In this document: piece by piece, positions 26,392 through 34,462 of the stretch
Layout of the letters: the number at the start of each line of letters is the position of its first letter
Position numbering within the stretch: position 1 is the first letter of the stretch
NCBI GenBank assembly: GCA_022684035.1
Contig: JAJHSB010000006.1
Coordinates: 1-52,601 of the forward strand
Origin: Candidatus Acetothermia bacterium
Lineage (GTDB): Bacteria; Bipolaricaulota; Bipolaricaulia; UBA7950
Length of the DNA: 52,601 nucleotides
Reading direction: 5' to 3'
Made by a program: the position numbers and the translations under genes
The notes under the pieces: model-generated
Database searches by the model: none
Seen by the model: only the letters and a program-made list of their open reading frames with translations
Told to the model about the DNA's origin: nothing

Positions 26392-26409
26392 GGTGCGCCT
26401 TCTCCTCAT

Positions 26410-26779
26410 TTCTCAATTGGCTCTAAAGGGGCTTCTTGAACTTAAGTGCACTCCTATACAAAGTCTACAGCATAGATACTCTTTTCGTCAAGTTGTTCAC
26501 TCTACCGTCACTCAGGCTTTCTCGCGTCTTCGTTCTTTCTCCAAACCCTCCATTACCTTACCGCCGGATAGCGCTCTTGTTCCCAATAGGCGAAGGGCTA
26601 CGCTTCTTCCCCTCATTTTCAGCTGAGTTTAGGTTCAATCATAGCGACCAAGATATCTTTCCGCTCATTGCTAAGTTGTTAGTTAAATCAGTACCAGATC
26701 GTTAGGTATTACTTTTTTAAACCCGTGCAATTGACTCTCTGACACATTGTGAGATATAATTTTGATGCAAGGAAGGTGA
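26410..26779. other. Stretch without a recognisable gene
   Basis: Two overlapping plus-strand frames cross it but have no ribosome site and look like chance. No repeat of the families seen elsewhere is present. The last 30 bases hold the SDR ribosome-binding site (ggaaggtgag). Confidence 0.45.
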
Positions 26780-26785
26780 GTGCAC

Positions 26786-27577
26786 ATGGATCTAGGTCTT
26801 GCCGGAAAGGTGGCGATCATCGGTGGAGGGAGCCGTGGGTTGGGGAAGGCGTGCGCGTTGCGTCTTGCCCAGGAGGGGGTTAACGTAGCAATTTATGCGC
26901 GGGATAGAGATGCAATCGAGGCGGCAGCAAAGGAGATTCGCGCTGCACACGGGGTTCAGGTTCTCCCGATCGCGGCCGATCAGAGCAATCCAGCAGAGAT
27001 AGAGCGGTTGGTAACAATGACTCAGAAGAGGTTTGGCAGGATCGATATCGCATTTAATAACACGGGTGGACCTCCGCCAGGCATCTTCAGTGATCACGAT
27101 GACGAGGCGTGGGAAGAGGCGTTTCAGGGGCTCTTGATGTCGGTCGTGCGAATCTGCCGAGCGGTCATTCCGATCATGCGCGCTCAGGGCGGAGGGAGGA
27201 TTATCAATAACACGTCGTTCACCGTAAAGGAGCCTGCTGATCGGCTTATCCTGTCAAACGTCTTCCGCGTTGGAGTCATTGCGTTAGCAAAGACCCTCTC
27301 CCGCGAGTTAGCTAGTGATAACATCTTGATCAATAACGTCTGTCCTGGATCATTTGACACTGAGCGGATGCGGCATCTACTGGAACAACAAGCCGCAGCC
27401 ACCAACAGACCGTTTGATGTTATAAAGGCCGCATGGGTTGAGAAGATCCCGATCGGCCGGTTACAACGCCCTGAGGAACTTGCTGATCTCGTTGTTTTCC
27501 TCGCCTCAGAGCGGGCGAGTGGGATCACTGGGACGACGATTCCAGTCGATGGTGGGATGCTGCACGGGCTCTTCTAA
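26786..27577 (+). CDS. SDR-fold oxidoreductase-like protein lacking the Tyr-Lys active site
   Basis: This 263-residue Rossmann protein of the short-chain dehydrogenase superfamily has the cofactor loop GGGSRGLGKA and the NNTGGPPPG strand. Its C-terminus is GITGTTIPVDGGMLHGLF. The catalytic YxxxK region is replaced by LILSNVFRVGVIALAKTL: neither tyrosine nor lysine is at the expected place, although the serine in NNTSF remains. A subgroup of FabG-like SDRs shares this loss. Start ATG 26786 follows GGAAGG. It converges with the nitrilase gene ending the lysine operon; a metabolic link is only inferred. Confidence 0.85.
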   Translation: MDLGLAGKVAIIGGGSRGLGKACALRLAQEGVNVAIYARDRDAIEAAAKEIRAAHGVQVLPIAADQSNPAEIERLVTMTQKRFGRIDIAFNNTGGPPPGIFSDHDDEAWEEAFQGLLMSVVRICRAVIPIMRAQGGGRIINNTSFTVKEPADRLILSNVFRVGVIALAKTLSRELASDNILINNVCPGSFDTERMRHLLEQQAAATNRPFDVIKAAWVEKIPIGRLQRPEELADLVVFLASERASGITGTTIPVDGGMLHGLF

Positions 27578-27635
27578 CGGTTACTCTCTCTGCCACATAC
27601 CAACAAGCAGCAGGCATCGGCCTAACCTCTATATC

Positions 27636-28454
27636 TCAATGGAAATAAAACTCTGGCCGGCGGTCAGCGAAAAGATCATTATTTAGAGTCAACATCTTAT
27701 TGCGCGCCAGAGCCGGGTCGATCTCTACGACTTGAACATCTTCGATATCGTTGGCTGAACTGACAAGGAGATCTCCGCACGGAGAGATGATCTGGCTTTC
27801 ACCGGTAAAGTGAAGTCTCTTCTCAGTCCGTGCTTCTGTTCCGATTCGATTGGCGGTTACTGTGAAGACTCTATTCTCCATTGCCCTTACCTTCATTGTT
27901 AGCTGCCCATAGCCGGGAATCACAAGATTGGCTGGATGAGCAATGATCTCTGCTCCGCGGATCGCTAATGTCCGCGCTGCTTCCGGAAAGAGGTGGTCAA
28001 AGCAGATCATAATTCCGATTTTGACAAAACTCTTTCCTAAAGAATCAGTCACGGGAATAGAGCTCACTGGAAAGGGTGTGTTTCCAGGTGAAAACCATTC
28101 TTTCTCTTCCGCAAAGAGGTGTAGCTTGCGATAATGGGAGAGAAGTCCGGCTGGCCCGACGAGTATTGCAGCATTATATTCATAACCACCTTTCTTCTCC
28201 GCAATACCGGCGACGATATGAGAATTCTGTTGCTGTGCGAGTCTAATCAATTGCTGCGTTGTGGGACCGTCAGGGATCGTTTCGGCTAATTCTTTCACCT
28301 CGGCACGGGAGACAAATTGATAGCCAGATACGAATAATTCCGGTAAGACCCATAGATCCACTTTTTCGTGTATGCTCATTAATGCCTGTACCCGGCATAG
28401 ATTCCTTTCTACTTCACCGAAGCGTGGTGCTGTCTGCACATATCCCACTCTCAT
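27636..28454 (-). CDS. Nitrilase-superfamily amidohydrolase
   Basis: This 272-residue carbon-nitrogen hydrolase hydrolyses amides or carbamoyl groups. The catalytic triad is visible: Glu in VLPELFVSG, Lys in HYRKLHLF and Cys in IMICFDHLFPEA. The start MRVGYVQTAPRFG at 28454 is preferred over ATG 28478 because the family begins with this strand. It lies 20 bases after the CoA-transferase B gene and is the last gene of the kam operon. A role in removing amide or omega-amide by-products of amino-acid breakdown is possible; the true substrate is unknown. Confidence 0.87.
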   Translation of the reverse strand: MRVGYVQTAPRFGEVERNLCRVQALMSIHEKVDLWVLPELFVSGYQFVSRAEVKELAETIPDGPTTQQLIRLAQQQNSHIVAGIAEKKGGYEYNAAILVGPAGLLSHYRKLHLFAEEKEWFSPGNTPFPVSSIPVTDSLGKSFVKIGIMICFDHLFPEAARTLAIRGAEIIAHPANLVIPGYGQLTMKVRAMENRVFTVTANRIGTEARTEKRLHFTGESQIISPCGDLLVSSANDIEDVQVVEIDPALARNKMLTLNNDLFADRRPEFYFH

Positions 28455-28474
28455 CGCTCTCTCCGAATGTAAGA

Positions 28475-29125
28475 TCAAGGTTTGTCTCTAATTTCCGCTG
28501 CTGTCTTTGCTTGTAATTCATCGATGGTAACACCAGGGCGCAGCTCTTTCAGCAGCAGGCCAGCAGGAGTAACTTCAAGTACCCCTAAGTCAGAGACGAT
28601 CAGATCAACGATCTGTCCACCTGTAAGTGGCAAGCTGCATCTTTCTACTATCTTCGGCCGGCCGTCTTTGGTCGTATGTTCTGTTGCTACGATCACCCGT
28701 TTTGCTCCGGAAACGAGGTCCATTGCTCCTCCCATTCCTGGACCGCTCCTTCCCGGGATGGCCCAGTTGGCTAAATTACCTTGCGCATCGACTTCCAGTG
28801 CGCCGAGAACAGCAATATCGAGGTGGCCACCGCGGATGATCCCAAACGCAACTGTGCTGTCGAAGAACGCTCCGCCAGGCAGAATAGTGACAGGTTGACC
28901 GCCGGCATTGATGATATCAGGATCTTCTTCTCCTACTTGCGGCGATGGTCCGATGCCGACAAATCCGTTCTCGGAATGGAAAATAACCGTTATCTCCGGC
29001 GGGACGAAGTTCGCCACCATTGTCGGTATGCCTATTCCCAGATTTACAACATCACCGTCTTTCAGTTCCTGTGCCACCCGGCGGGCGATGTACTCCCGTC
29101 TGGCTCGATTATCATTTTTCATCAT
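28475..29125 (-). CDS. 3-oxoacid-type CoA-transferase subunit B
   Basis: This 216-residue beta subunit of a family I CoA-transferase forms the glutamyl-CoA thioester intermediate. The catalytic glutamate is in HSENGFVGIGP (about residue 52), followed by GRSGPGMGGAMDLVSGAKR, typical of ScoB/CtfB/AtoA. In lysine fermentation the related enzyme moves CoA from butyryl-CoA to acetoacetate, which is the likely role here given kce upstream. Substrate choice between succinyl-, acetyl- and butyryl-CoA cannot be read from sequence. The gap before it (109 bases) carries gttcacggtt repeats. Confidence 0.92.
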   Translation of the reverse strand: MMKNDNRARREYIARRVAQELKDGDVVNLGIGIPTMVANFVPPEITVIFHSENGFVGIGPSPQVGEEDPDIINAGGQPVTILPGGAFFDSTVAFGIIRGGHLDIAVLGALEVDAQGNLANWAIPGRSGPGMGGAMDLVSGAKRVIVATEHTTKDGRPKIVERCSLPLTGGQIVDLIVSDLGVLEVTPAGLLLKELRPGVTIDELQAKTAAEIRDKP

Positions 29126-29234
29126 TCCTCCTTTTCGTCGGGACGATATTGCAAAAATTTAACTACAGAGAATGAGTTGAAGTTCACGGTTCGGAAAGAG
29201 TTCGTAGTTCGTTGCTAATCCCTTAATCCCCTAC

Positions 29235-29906
29235 TTACTTAATCCCTCCCTCAATTCCTGTTGTCTGGACAATAATATCGACGAAGATTGCGGGAGTCAT
29301 TACCTGATCAGGGTTGATTTCACCTACAGGGACTAGTTCCGCTACTTCGGCAATCACCAGATCAGCAGCAGTGGCCATCAATGGATTGAAGTTCCGTGCT
29401 GCTCCGTGATAGACAAGATTCCCTGCATGATCGCCACGAGCCGCTTTGATCAGTGCAACATCGGCTTTTAGTGGTTTTTCGAGTAGGAAGCTATTCCCAT
29501 CGACTTCAATCGTTCTCTTGCCTTTCTCAATTGCGGTTCCCAGGCCGGCAGTGACGAGAATACCCCCTAAACCCATCCCAGCCGCTCTTATCCGTTCAGC
29601 GAGTGTCCCCTGCGGGATGAACTCAACTTCGATTTCACCGGCTGCGGCACGTGCTTCTATCTCCAGGTTCGTCCCGCTATGAGATAATATCGCCCGCTTG
29701 ACCAAACCAGCAGAGATCAATCTACCAACCCCATTGTGCGGGTAATCAGCGGCGCAACAGATAATTGTCAACTCATTTATCATCTGTTTAGCGAGTACAG
29801 CGAGCAATTGTTGCGGTGCTCCTACGCCGAGAAATCCGCCGATCATCACGGTTGACCCTCGTTTCACTCGGTTTACCGCGTCAACCGCGGTCATTACTTT
29901 TTCCAT
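29235..29906 (-). CDS. 3-oxoacid-type CoA-transferase subunit A
   Basis: This 223-residue alpha subunit has the start MEKVMTAVDAVNRVKRGSTV and the CoA-binding stretch GGFLGVGAPQQLL. It also has EFIPQGTLAERIRAAGMGLG and GDHAGNLVYHGAARNFNPLMA, as in ScoA/CtfA/AtoD. With subunit B it would recycle CoA onto acetoacetate released by the Kce reaction, yielding acetoacetyl-CoA for energy metabolism. It starts 9 bases after the kce stop. Confidence 0.93.
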   Translation of the reverse strand: MEKVMTAVDAVNRVKRGSTVMIGGFLGVGAPQQLLAVLAKQMINELTIICCAADYPHNGVGRLISAGLVKRAILSHSGTNLEIEARAAAGEIEVEFIPQGTLAERIRAAGMGLGGILVTAGLGTAIEKGKRTIEVDGNSFLLEKPLKADVALIKAARGDHAGNLVYHGAARNFNPLMATAADLVIAEVAELVPVGEINPDQVMTPAIFVDIIVQTTGIEGGIK

Positions 29907-29915
29907 CTTCTCTCC

Positions 29916-30752
29916 TTAACATCCGCCCTTTGTCGGCAAGCCGAGAATAGCGCGTGCTTCTGTTGGGGTAGCGATATCTCTTCCCAACTCTCTTGCTATT
30001 CGCACTATCCGTTTTACCAACTGGGCGTTACTCTCTGCCAGTACGCCTTTGGTGTAGTAGATATTATCTTCGAATCCGACTCGCACATGGCCTCCGAGAA
30101 TGATTGCCGCAACGGCGAGCGGTAGTTCGTGACGTCCGATACCAGCAACCTGCCATGTTGCATTGGGAGGAATCGTTTCTTTCATGTGAAGAAGGTTCTT
30201 TACTGTTGCGGCGCATCCACCAGGGACTCCCAGCACAAAATCAAAGTGAATCGGCTCACTGAGCAGTCCTTTTCGTACCAGCGACATCGCAGTGGGAATC
30301 ATCCCGAGATCGAATATCTCTACTTCCGGTTTTATTCCCAAGTCTTTCATTTTCGCAGCGAACTCTTCGATGACACTGCGCGGATTGAGAAAGACACCAT
30401 CACCGAAATTGACTGTTCCAGTGGTGAGCGTTGCCATCTCCGGCCGCAGTACGAGCGGAGCACTCCGCTCTTGCGGCGACATTCCCACTCCTCCGCCGGT
30501 CGATAGTTGAATAATAAGGTCGCACTGCGTGCTGATCAACTCAATAATGCGGCGATAGATTTCGATATCCTGCGTTGCTGCTCCATCTTCATCGCGTCCA
30601 TGCAGGTGGACAATCGATGCTCCAGCCTGATATGCATCATAGGCTGCCTGCGCGATCTCCTCCGGAGTAATCGGCAGATGCGGATTATCCGCTTTTGTCG
30701 TTTCAGCTCCGGTAAGAGCTGCTGTTATGATTAGCTTGTTTGATGGATTCAT
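29916..30752 (-). CDS. kce: 3-keto-5-aminohexanoate cleavage enzyme (BKACE/DUF849 family)
   Basis: Kce condenses 3-keto-5-aminohexanoate with acetyl-CoA, giving acetoacetate and 3-aminobutyryl-CoA. The 278-residue TIM barrel begins KLIITAALTGAETTK. It carries the zinc motif VHLHGRDEDG (His49 and His51), GGGVGMSPQER, the substrate loop EIFDLGMI and a late VRVGFEDNIYY. BKACE enzymes vary in substrate, but the kamD/kamE neighbours strongly favour the lysine pathway. The start lies 50 bases inside the upstream aminotransferase gene, suggesting coupled translation. Confidence 0.9.
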   Translation of the reverse strand: MNPSNKLIITAALTGAETTKADNPHLPITPEEIAQAAYDAYQAGASIVHLHGRDEDGAATQDIEIYRRIIELISTQCDLIIQLSTGGGVGMSPQERSAPLVLRPEMATLTTGTVNFGDGVFLNPRSVIEEFAAKMKDLGIKPEVEIFDLGMIPTAMSLVRKGLLSEPIHFDFVLGVPGGCAATVKNLLHMKETIPPNATWQVAGIGRHELPLAVAAIILGGHVRVGFEDNIYYTKGVLAESNAQLVKRIVRIARELGRDIATPTEARAILGLPTKGGC

Positions 30753-31986
30753 TTTTTATTGCGGCTAGCGCGTCGGCGATCGCTGCTGTGGCTTGTTTTA
30801 AGTCTTCGTCAGTATGCCGATAAGCGATATATCCATGATGATATGGTTGTAAAAAGAGACCCCGACGGATAAGTTCGGTGTAAAACTGATTTCTCAGCTC
30901 TTTGTAATGCTGTTCTTTATCTTTGATAAAGGTAATAAATGGCATCAAGGGAGCGCCGGAAAATTCGCACGGAATACCGCTTGCAGATACTATCTCTTCT
31001 ACTGCGACGCAAAACTTACTCCCTTTCTCCCGCACCTTGGTAAGAATCTTATCGCGCTCCATTATCTCGATCGTCTTGAGCGCTGCAATTTGGCCGAGAC
31101 TATTAGGAAAGAAGGTCGAACTGATAAAGACTTTATCGCGCGCAACGTCCATAATTTCGGCTTTGCCGACCACTGCGCTGATCGGATAGCCATTGCCCAT
31201 CGCTTTGCCGAATAACGATAGATCAGGGATGACGTTGTAAAGCTCTTGCGCTCCGCCGAGGCTAACTCGGAATCCGCTGCGAATCTCATCGAAGATCAGC
31301 ACCGCGCCGTATCTCTCGGCAATCTCTTTCACTCCTTCTAAAAAGCCGTCTTTCGGCTCCTCTACCTTGGCTGATAATGGATGCCCGATCGGTGTAATGA
31401 TTATTGCTGCTGTTTCACTTCCATGCTGACTCATTATCGCTTCCAATGAAGTTAAATCATTGTAATGGAACTCGTAGACATCTTCGTAAAGCTTCTGCGG
31501 AATCCCGGCTTTGACCTCGACGCACCAATCATGCCATCCATGGTAGCCACAGCGCGCTACTTTGCTGCGCGAGGTATATGCGCGGGCAATGCGGATCGCT
31601 GCTGTAGCAGCGTCAGAACCAGTCTTAACAAAGAGAGACTGCTCGGCGCAGGGGATCAATTCGCGCATCTTCTTTGCCAGTGCATTCTGTGTCCGCTGGG
31701 TAAGGGAGAAGCAGAATCCCTTGTTGCGGATCTGCTCAATAACCGCCTCATCGATCTCTTCCTCGCGATGGCCGATGATGATCGGGCCATAGGCACAGAG
31801 CATATCAATATATTCGTTTCCATCCACATCGATCACTCGGCCGCCCTTTCCTGATTCAAAGAAAATCGGATATTCACCGGGCACAAAGTTATACGGCCGT
31901 CTTATCCCCAGCACTCCACCGGGTATAAGCTGGCATGCCTCTTTATACAGCCTATCTGACTTTGTTAATTTCAATTTACGGGCCAT
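30703..31986 (-). CDS. Class III aminotransferase, glutamate-1-semialdehyde aminomutase-like
   Basis: This 427-residue PLP enzyme has fold-type I, class III features like GSA aminomutase. IPGGVLGIRRPYNFVPGEYP lies at the N-terminus, VKTGSDAATAAIRIARAYT binds cofactor phosphate, CGYHGWHDW stacks on PLP, IFDEIRSGFR holds the cofactor aspartate, and the Schiff-base lysine is in LFGKAMGNGYPIS (about Lys261). It sits between kamE and kce, exactly where the pathway needs the 3-amino group of 3,5-diaminohexanoate turned into a keto group. A beta-amino-acid transaminase role replacing Kdd is my inference. A heme-pathway role is unlikely in this context. Confidence 0.88.
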   Translation of the reverse strand: MARKLKLTKSDRLYKEACQLIPGGVLGIRRPYNFVPGEYPIFFESGKGGRVIDVDGNEYIDMLCAYGPIIIGHREEEIDEAVIEQIRNKGFCFSLTQRTQNALAKKMRELIPCAEQSLFVKTGSDAATAAIRIARAYTSRSKVARCGYHGWHDWCVEVKAGIPQKLYEDVYEFHYNDLTSLEAIMSQHGSETAAIIITPIGHPLSAKVEEPKDGFLEGVKEIAERYGAVLIFDEIRSGFRVSLGGAQELYNVIPDLSLFGKAMGNGYPISAVVGKAEIMDVARDKVFISSTFFPNSLGQIAALKTIEIMERDKILTKVREKGSKFCVAVEEIVSASGIPCEFSGAPLMPFITFIKDKEQHYKELRNQFYTELIRRGLFLQPYHHGYIAYRHTDEDLKQATAAIADALAAIKNESIKQANHNSSSYRS

Positions 31987-32000
31987 CTCTCCTCCTAAAG

Positions 32001-32882
32001 TTATGACGTTGACTGGTTAGCCTCGGAATCGTTAGCGGCAATTCGTTTTGCTACTTCTACAGCAGCGAATGATCCTACATCTGCCGGGAGTGTCCCTGGA
32101 CCGAACCCGGCATCGTACCCCAATTCGACTGCCAGTTTATGCGAAATGCGCGGGCCGCCGACGATCAAGACTACTTTATCTCTTATCTCTTCCGCCTCCA
32201 GCAGATCAGCGAGTTCCGTTAAATTATCGATATGGATATTCTTCTGGGTCACGATCTGTGAGACCAAGATCACGTCAGCATTCAGCTCAATCGCTTTTGC
32301 TACCAGCTCTTCATTTGGAACCTGGCTGCCCATATTGTAGACTTCAAACCACGGATAGCGTTCCAAGCCATATTCGCCGGCATACCCTTTCATGTTTAAT
32401 ATCGCATCGATCCCAACAGTATGCGCATCGCTGCCAGTACACGCTCCGACAGCGATTATCTTACGGCCGATCTTCTCCTCAATATAGGCATTGATTTGGT
32501 AGTAATCCATCCGCTCAACTTGCGCTTCTACCACCTTGATTGTGGAGAGATCGATTGTATGTTGACAACGGCCATAGATAATGAAAAAAGTGAACCGGGG
32601 ATCGAGCTCCTGCATAAATACCACTCCTACATCCTCCAGTCCCATCTTCCCGGCTAATTGGATCGCCGCTTGTTTAGCCAACTCTCCCTTGGTAACAGGA
32701 AGAGTGAAACTCAGTTGCATCCAGCCGTCATTGAGTGTATCACCATACGCCATGATCTTCTTGAGCTGTGAGTCCTGCGGCGCAAGTTTTGCAGCGCATC
32801 TGCTCTCTTTGATCACTTCTCGCTTCTTCTTCATTCTACCTTCGGCGGCTTGTGCGTTGATTCTTGCATCATGGTTCATCAT
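32001..32882 (-). CDS. kamE: Lysine 5,6-aminomutase beta subunit (B12-binding)
   Basis: This small subunit of the adenosylcobalamin- and PLP-dependent aminomutase moves the terminal amino group of lysine or beta-lysine from C6 to C5. The 293 residues include the base-off B12 motif SDAHTVGIDAIL with axial His154. Eleven residues later Lys165 in ILNMKGYAG corresponds to the PLP-binding lysine of the characterised enzyme. The Rossmann-like C-terminal domain has LIVGGPRISHKLA. Its start overlaps the kamD stop by 4 bases. Confidence 0.95.
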   Translation of the reverse strand: MMNHDARINAQAAEGRMKKKREVIKESRCAAKLAPQDSQLKKIMAYGDTLNDGWMQLSFTLPVTKGELAKQAAIQLAGKMGLEDVGVVFMQELDPRFTFFIIYGRCQHTIDLSTIKVVEAQVERMDYYQINAYIEEKIGRKIIAVGACTGSDAHTVGIDAILNMKGYAGEYGLERYPWFEVYNMGSQVPNEELVAKAIELNADVILVSQIVTQKNIHIDNLTELADLLEAEEIRDKVVLIVGGPRISHKLAVELGYDAGFGPGTLPADVGSFAAVEVAKRIAANDSEANQSTS

Positions 32883-34462
32883 CGATCCTCCTCAGAGGAG
32901 ACCATAAATAGTGAGAAGAACGGATTGAAATAATCCTTGCTCTTTTCCACCACACCAACTCTTCCTCGTCCGCCGTCATAGCGCCGTTTGATATCAGCAA
33001 AGGTACCTTCTTCTATCGCCTTGGTCAGTCCGATCTTCTCTATCTTCTCTAATAGATCGACTGCCTGTTGCAGCACTCTTTGTGCCCGCTGCTCTATCTT
33101 CCCTCCGGGGCGGTAATAGATTTCGTTGCGCAGATGACGGGCGTTGTTGAATACATATTTGGCACTGTCGATCGCTAACCATCGGTCATGCATGAATGGA
33201 GTATGGATCGCCTCAACTGGCACACCGAGAAGTTGAATTCCCTGCCCTGTCAACACTCCGACGAAGTTGAACATATGATTCATCAAATATCCTTTGAAGA
33301 TATTCCCAGTCATATACTTTGTTGGCGGCATATATTTGAGCGGCGCATCAGGGAATATCTGTCTGGTCATCTCAGCCTGAGCGATCTCATAGAGGAGCCC
33401 GTCTTCCAGATCAGGATTCAGTTCAAAGGCATGCCCCAATCCAAGTTGTTCGCTGTGCAGACCGGCACTTAGCGCCAACTGCTCATTGATCAGATCAGAG
33501 GCGAGTACAGTATGAGCAGCCTCATAGGCATCAGCAGTCGTAAGGTAGTTATCCTCGCCGGTGTTGATAATAATCCCGGCAAATCCATTGATCATGCGCG
33601 AAAAGTGCTGATCGATAAAGGTGCGCTGCATATTGATATCACGAAACAAGATTCCGTACATTGCATCATTTAGCATCATATCAAGCCGCTCCATTGCGCC
33701 CATTGCTGCAATCTCCGGCATGCACAGACCAGAGCAATAATTGACCAGCCGAATATATCTTTTGATCTCTTCTCCTACTTCATCGAGCGCAGCCCGCATA
33801 ATGCGGAAGTTCTCTTGTGTGGCATAGGTACCACCGTATCCTTCGGTGGTCGCCCCATAGGGGACGTAGTCGAGTAAACTCTGCGCCGTACTGCGAATTA
33901 CCGCGATGATATCAGCCCCTTGTCGTGCTGCTGCCTTTGCTTGCGTGACATCTTCATAGATATTGCCAGTGGCAACGATTAGGTAGAGGAGCGGCCATTC
34001 TCCTTCACCGAGACGAGCGATCAGCGCGGTGCGTTCTTGACGTCTCGCTGCTATCTTAGTAGCAGCATGTCGAGCAAGATCAGTGGCGATCTCCTCTCCC
34101 TGACTCAACGCTGCACGTGGTTCTTTTCCCAGCTTAAGTTTTCCGACTGTGATCTGTTCAGCGACCTGTTGCGGTGATAGACTATAAGCGGCGATTGCCG
34201 CCCCGATCCAGATCGCTGCTCCACGCGCAAGGTCGCAGTGCTGGTGAATATGTTCCACCACCACATTGGGAAGCGGTACTCCGTCTTCATTCACCCCATC
34301 TATTCCAAATAATCGTGCTACTGTCCGCTCCACCGCTGTTGTAGTGTATTTCTCTGTCTCTCTTTGTACCTGTGCTGCAATCTGCTTGGCAGCATGCCGT
34401 GCCCGCGCAATCACCCGGGGGTCAAGATTAAGTTTACCAGTCATTTCTTCGTAACTACTCAT
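32879..34462 (-). CDS. kamD: Lysine 5,6-aminomutase alpha subunit
   Basis: This 527-residue large subunit is a TIM barrel that houses the substrate and caps the B12 and PLP of KamE. Typical stretches are GATTEGYGGTYATQENFRIM, RLVNYCSGLCMPEIA, FAGIIINTGEDNYL and YMPPTKYMTGNIFKGYL. The length matches characterised KamD (about 515-520). It overlaps the upstream P-loop gene by 8 bases and kamE by 4, so the three are cotranscribed. It acts on D-lysine or L-beta-lysine in known systems; no kamA is nearby to make beta-lysine. Confidence 0.95.
   Translation of the reverse strand: MSSYEEMTGKLNLDPRVIARARHAAKQIAAQVQRETEKYTTTAVERTVARLFGIDGVNEDGVPLPNVVVEHIHQHCDLARGAAIWIGAAIAAYSLSPQQVAEQITVGKLKLGKEPRAALSQGEEIATDLARHAATKIAARRQERTALIARLGEGEWPLLYLIVATGNIYEDVTQAKAAARQGADIIAVIRSTAQSLLDYVPYGATTEGYGGTYATQENFRIMRAALDEVGEEIKRYIRLVNYCSGLCMPEIAAMGAMERLDMMLNDAMYGILFRDINMQRTFIDQHFSRMINGFAGIIINTGEDNYLTTADAYEAAHTVLASDLINEQLALSAGLHSEQLGLGHAFELNPDLEDGLLYEIAQAEMTRQIFPDAPLKYMPPTKYMTGNIFKGYLMNHMFNFVGVLTGQGIQLLGVPVEAIHTPFMHDRWLAIDSAKYVFNNARHLRNEIYYRPGGKIEQRAQRVLQQAVDLLEKIEKIGLTKAIEEGTFADIKRRYDGGRGRVGVVEKSKDYFNPFFSLFMVSSEEDR

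Noticed and set aside
30703-31986. HemL (glutamate-1-semialdehyde aminomutase) for heme or B12 synthesis
   Set aside because: The sequence type fits, but the gene is embedded in the lysine operon with no tetrapyrrole genes near, so a dedicated catabolic role is more likely.
32879-34462. Ornithine 4,5-aminomutase (OraE/OraS) instead of KamDE
   Set aside because: OraE is a single chain of over 700 residues with a very small partner. Here the 527 and 293 residue split and the motif spacing match lysine 5,6-aminomutase.
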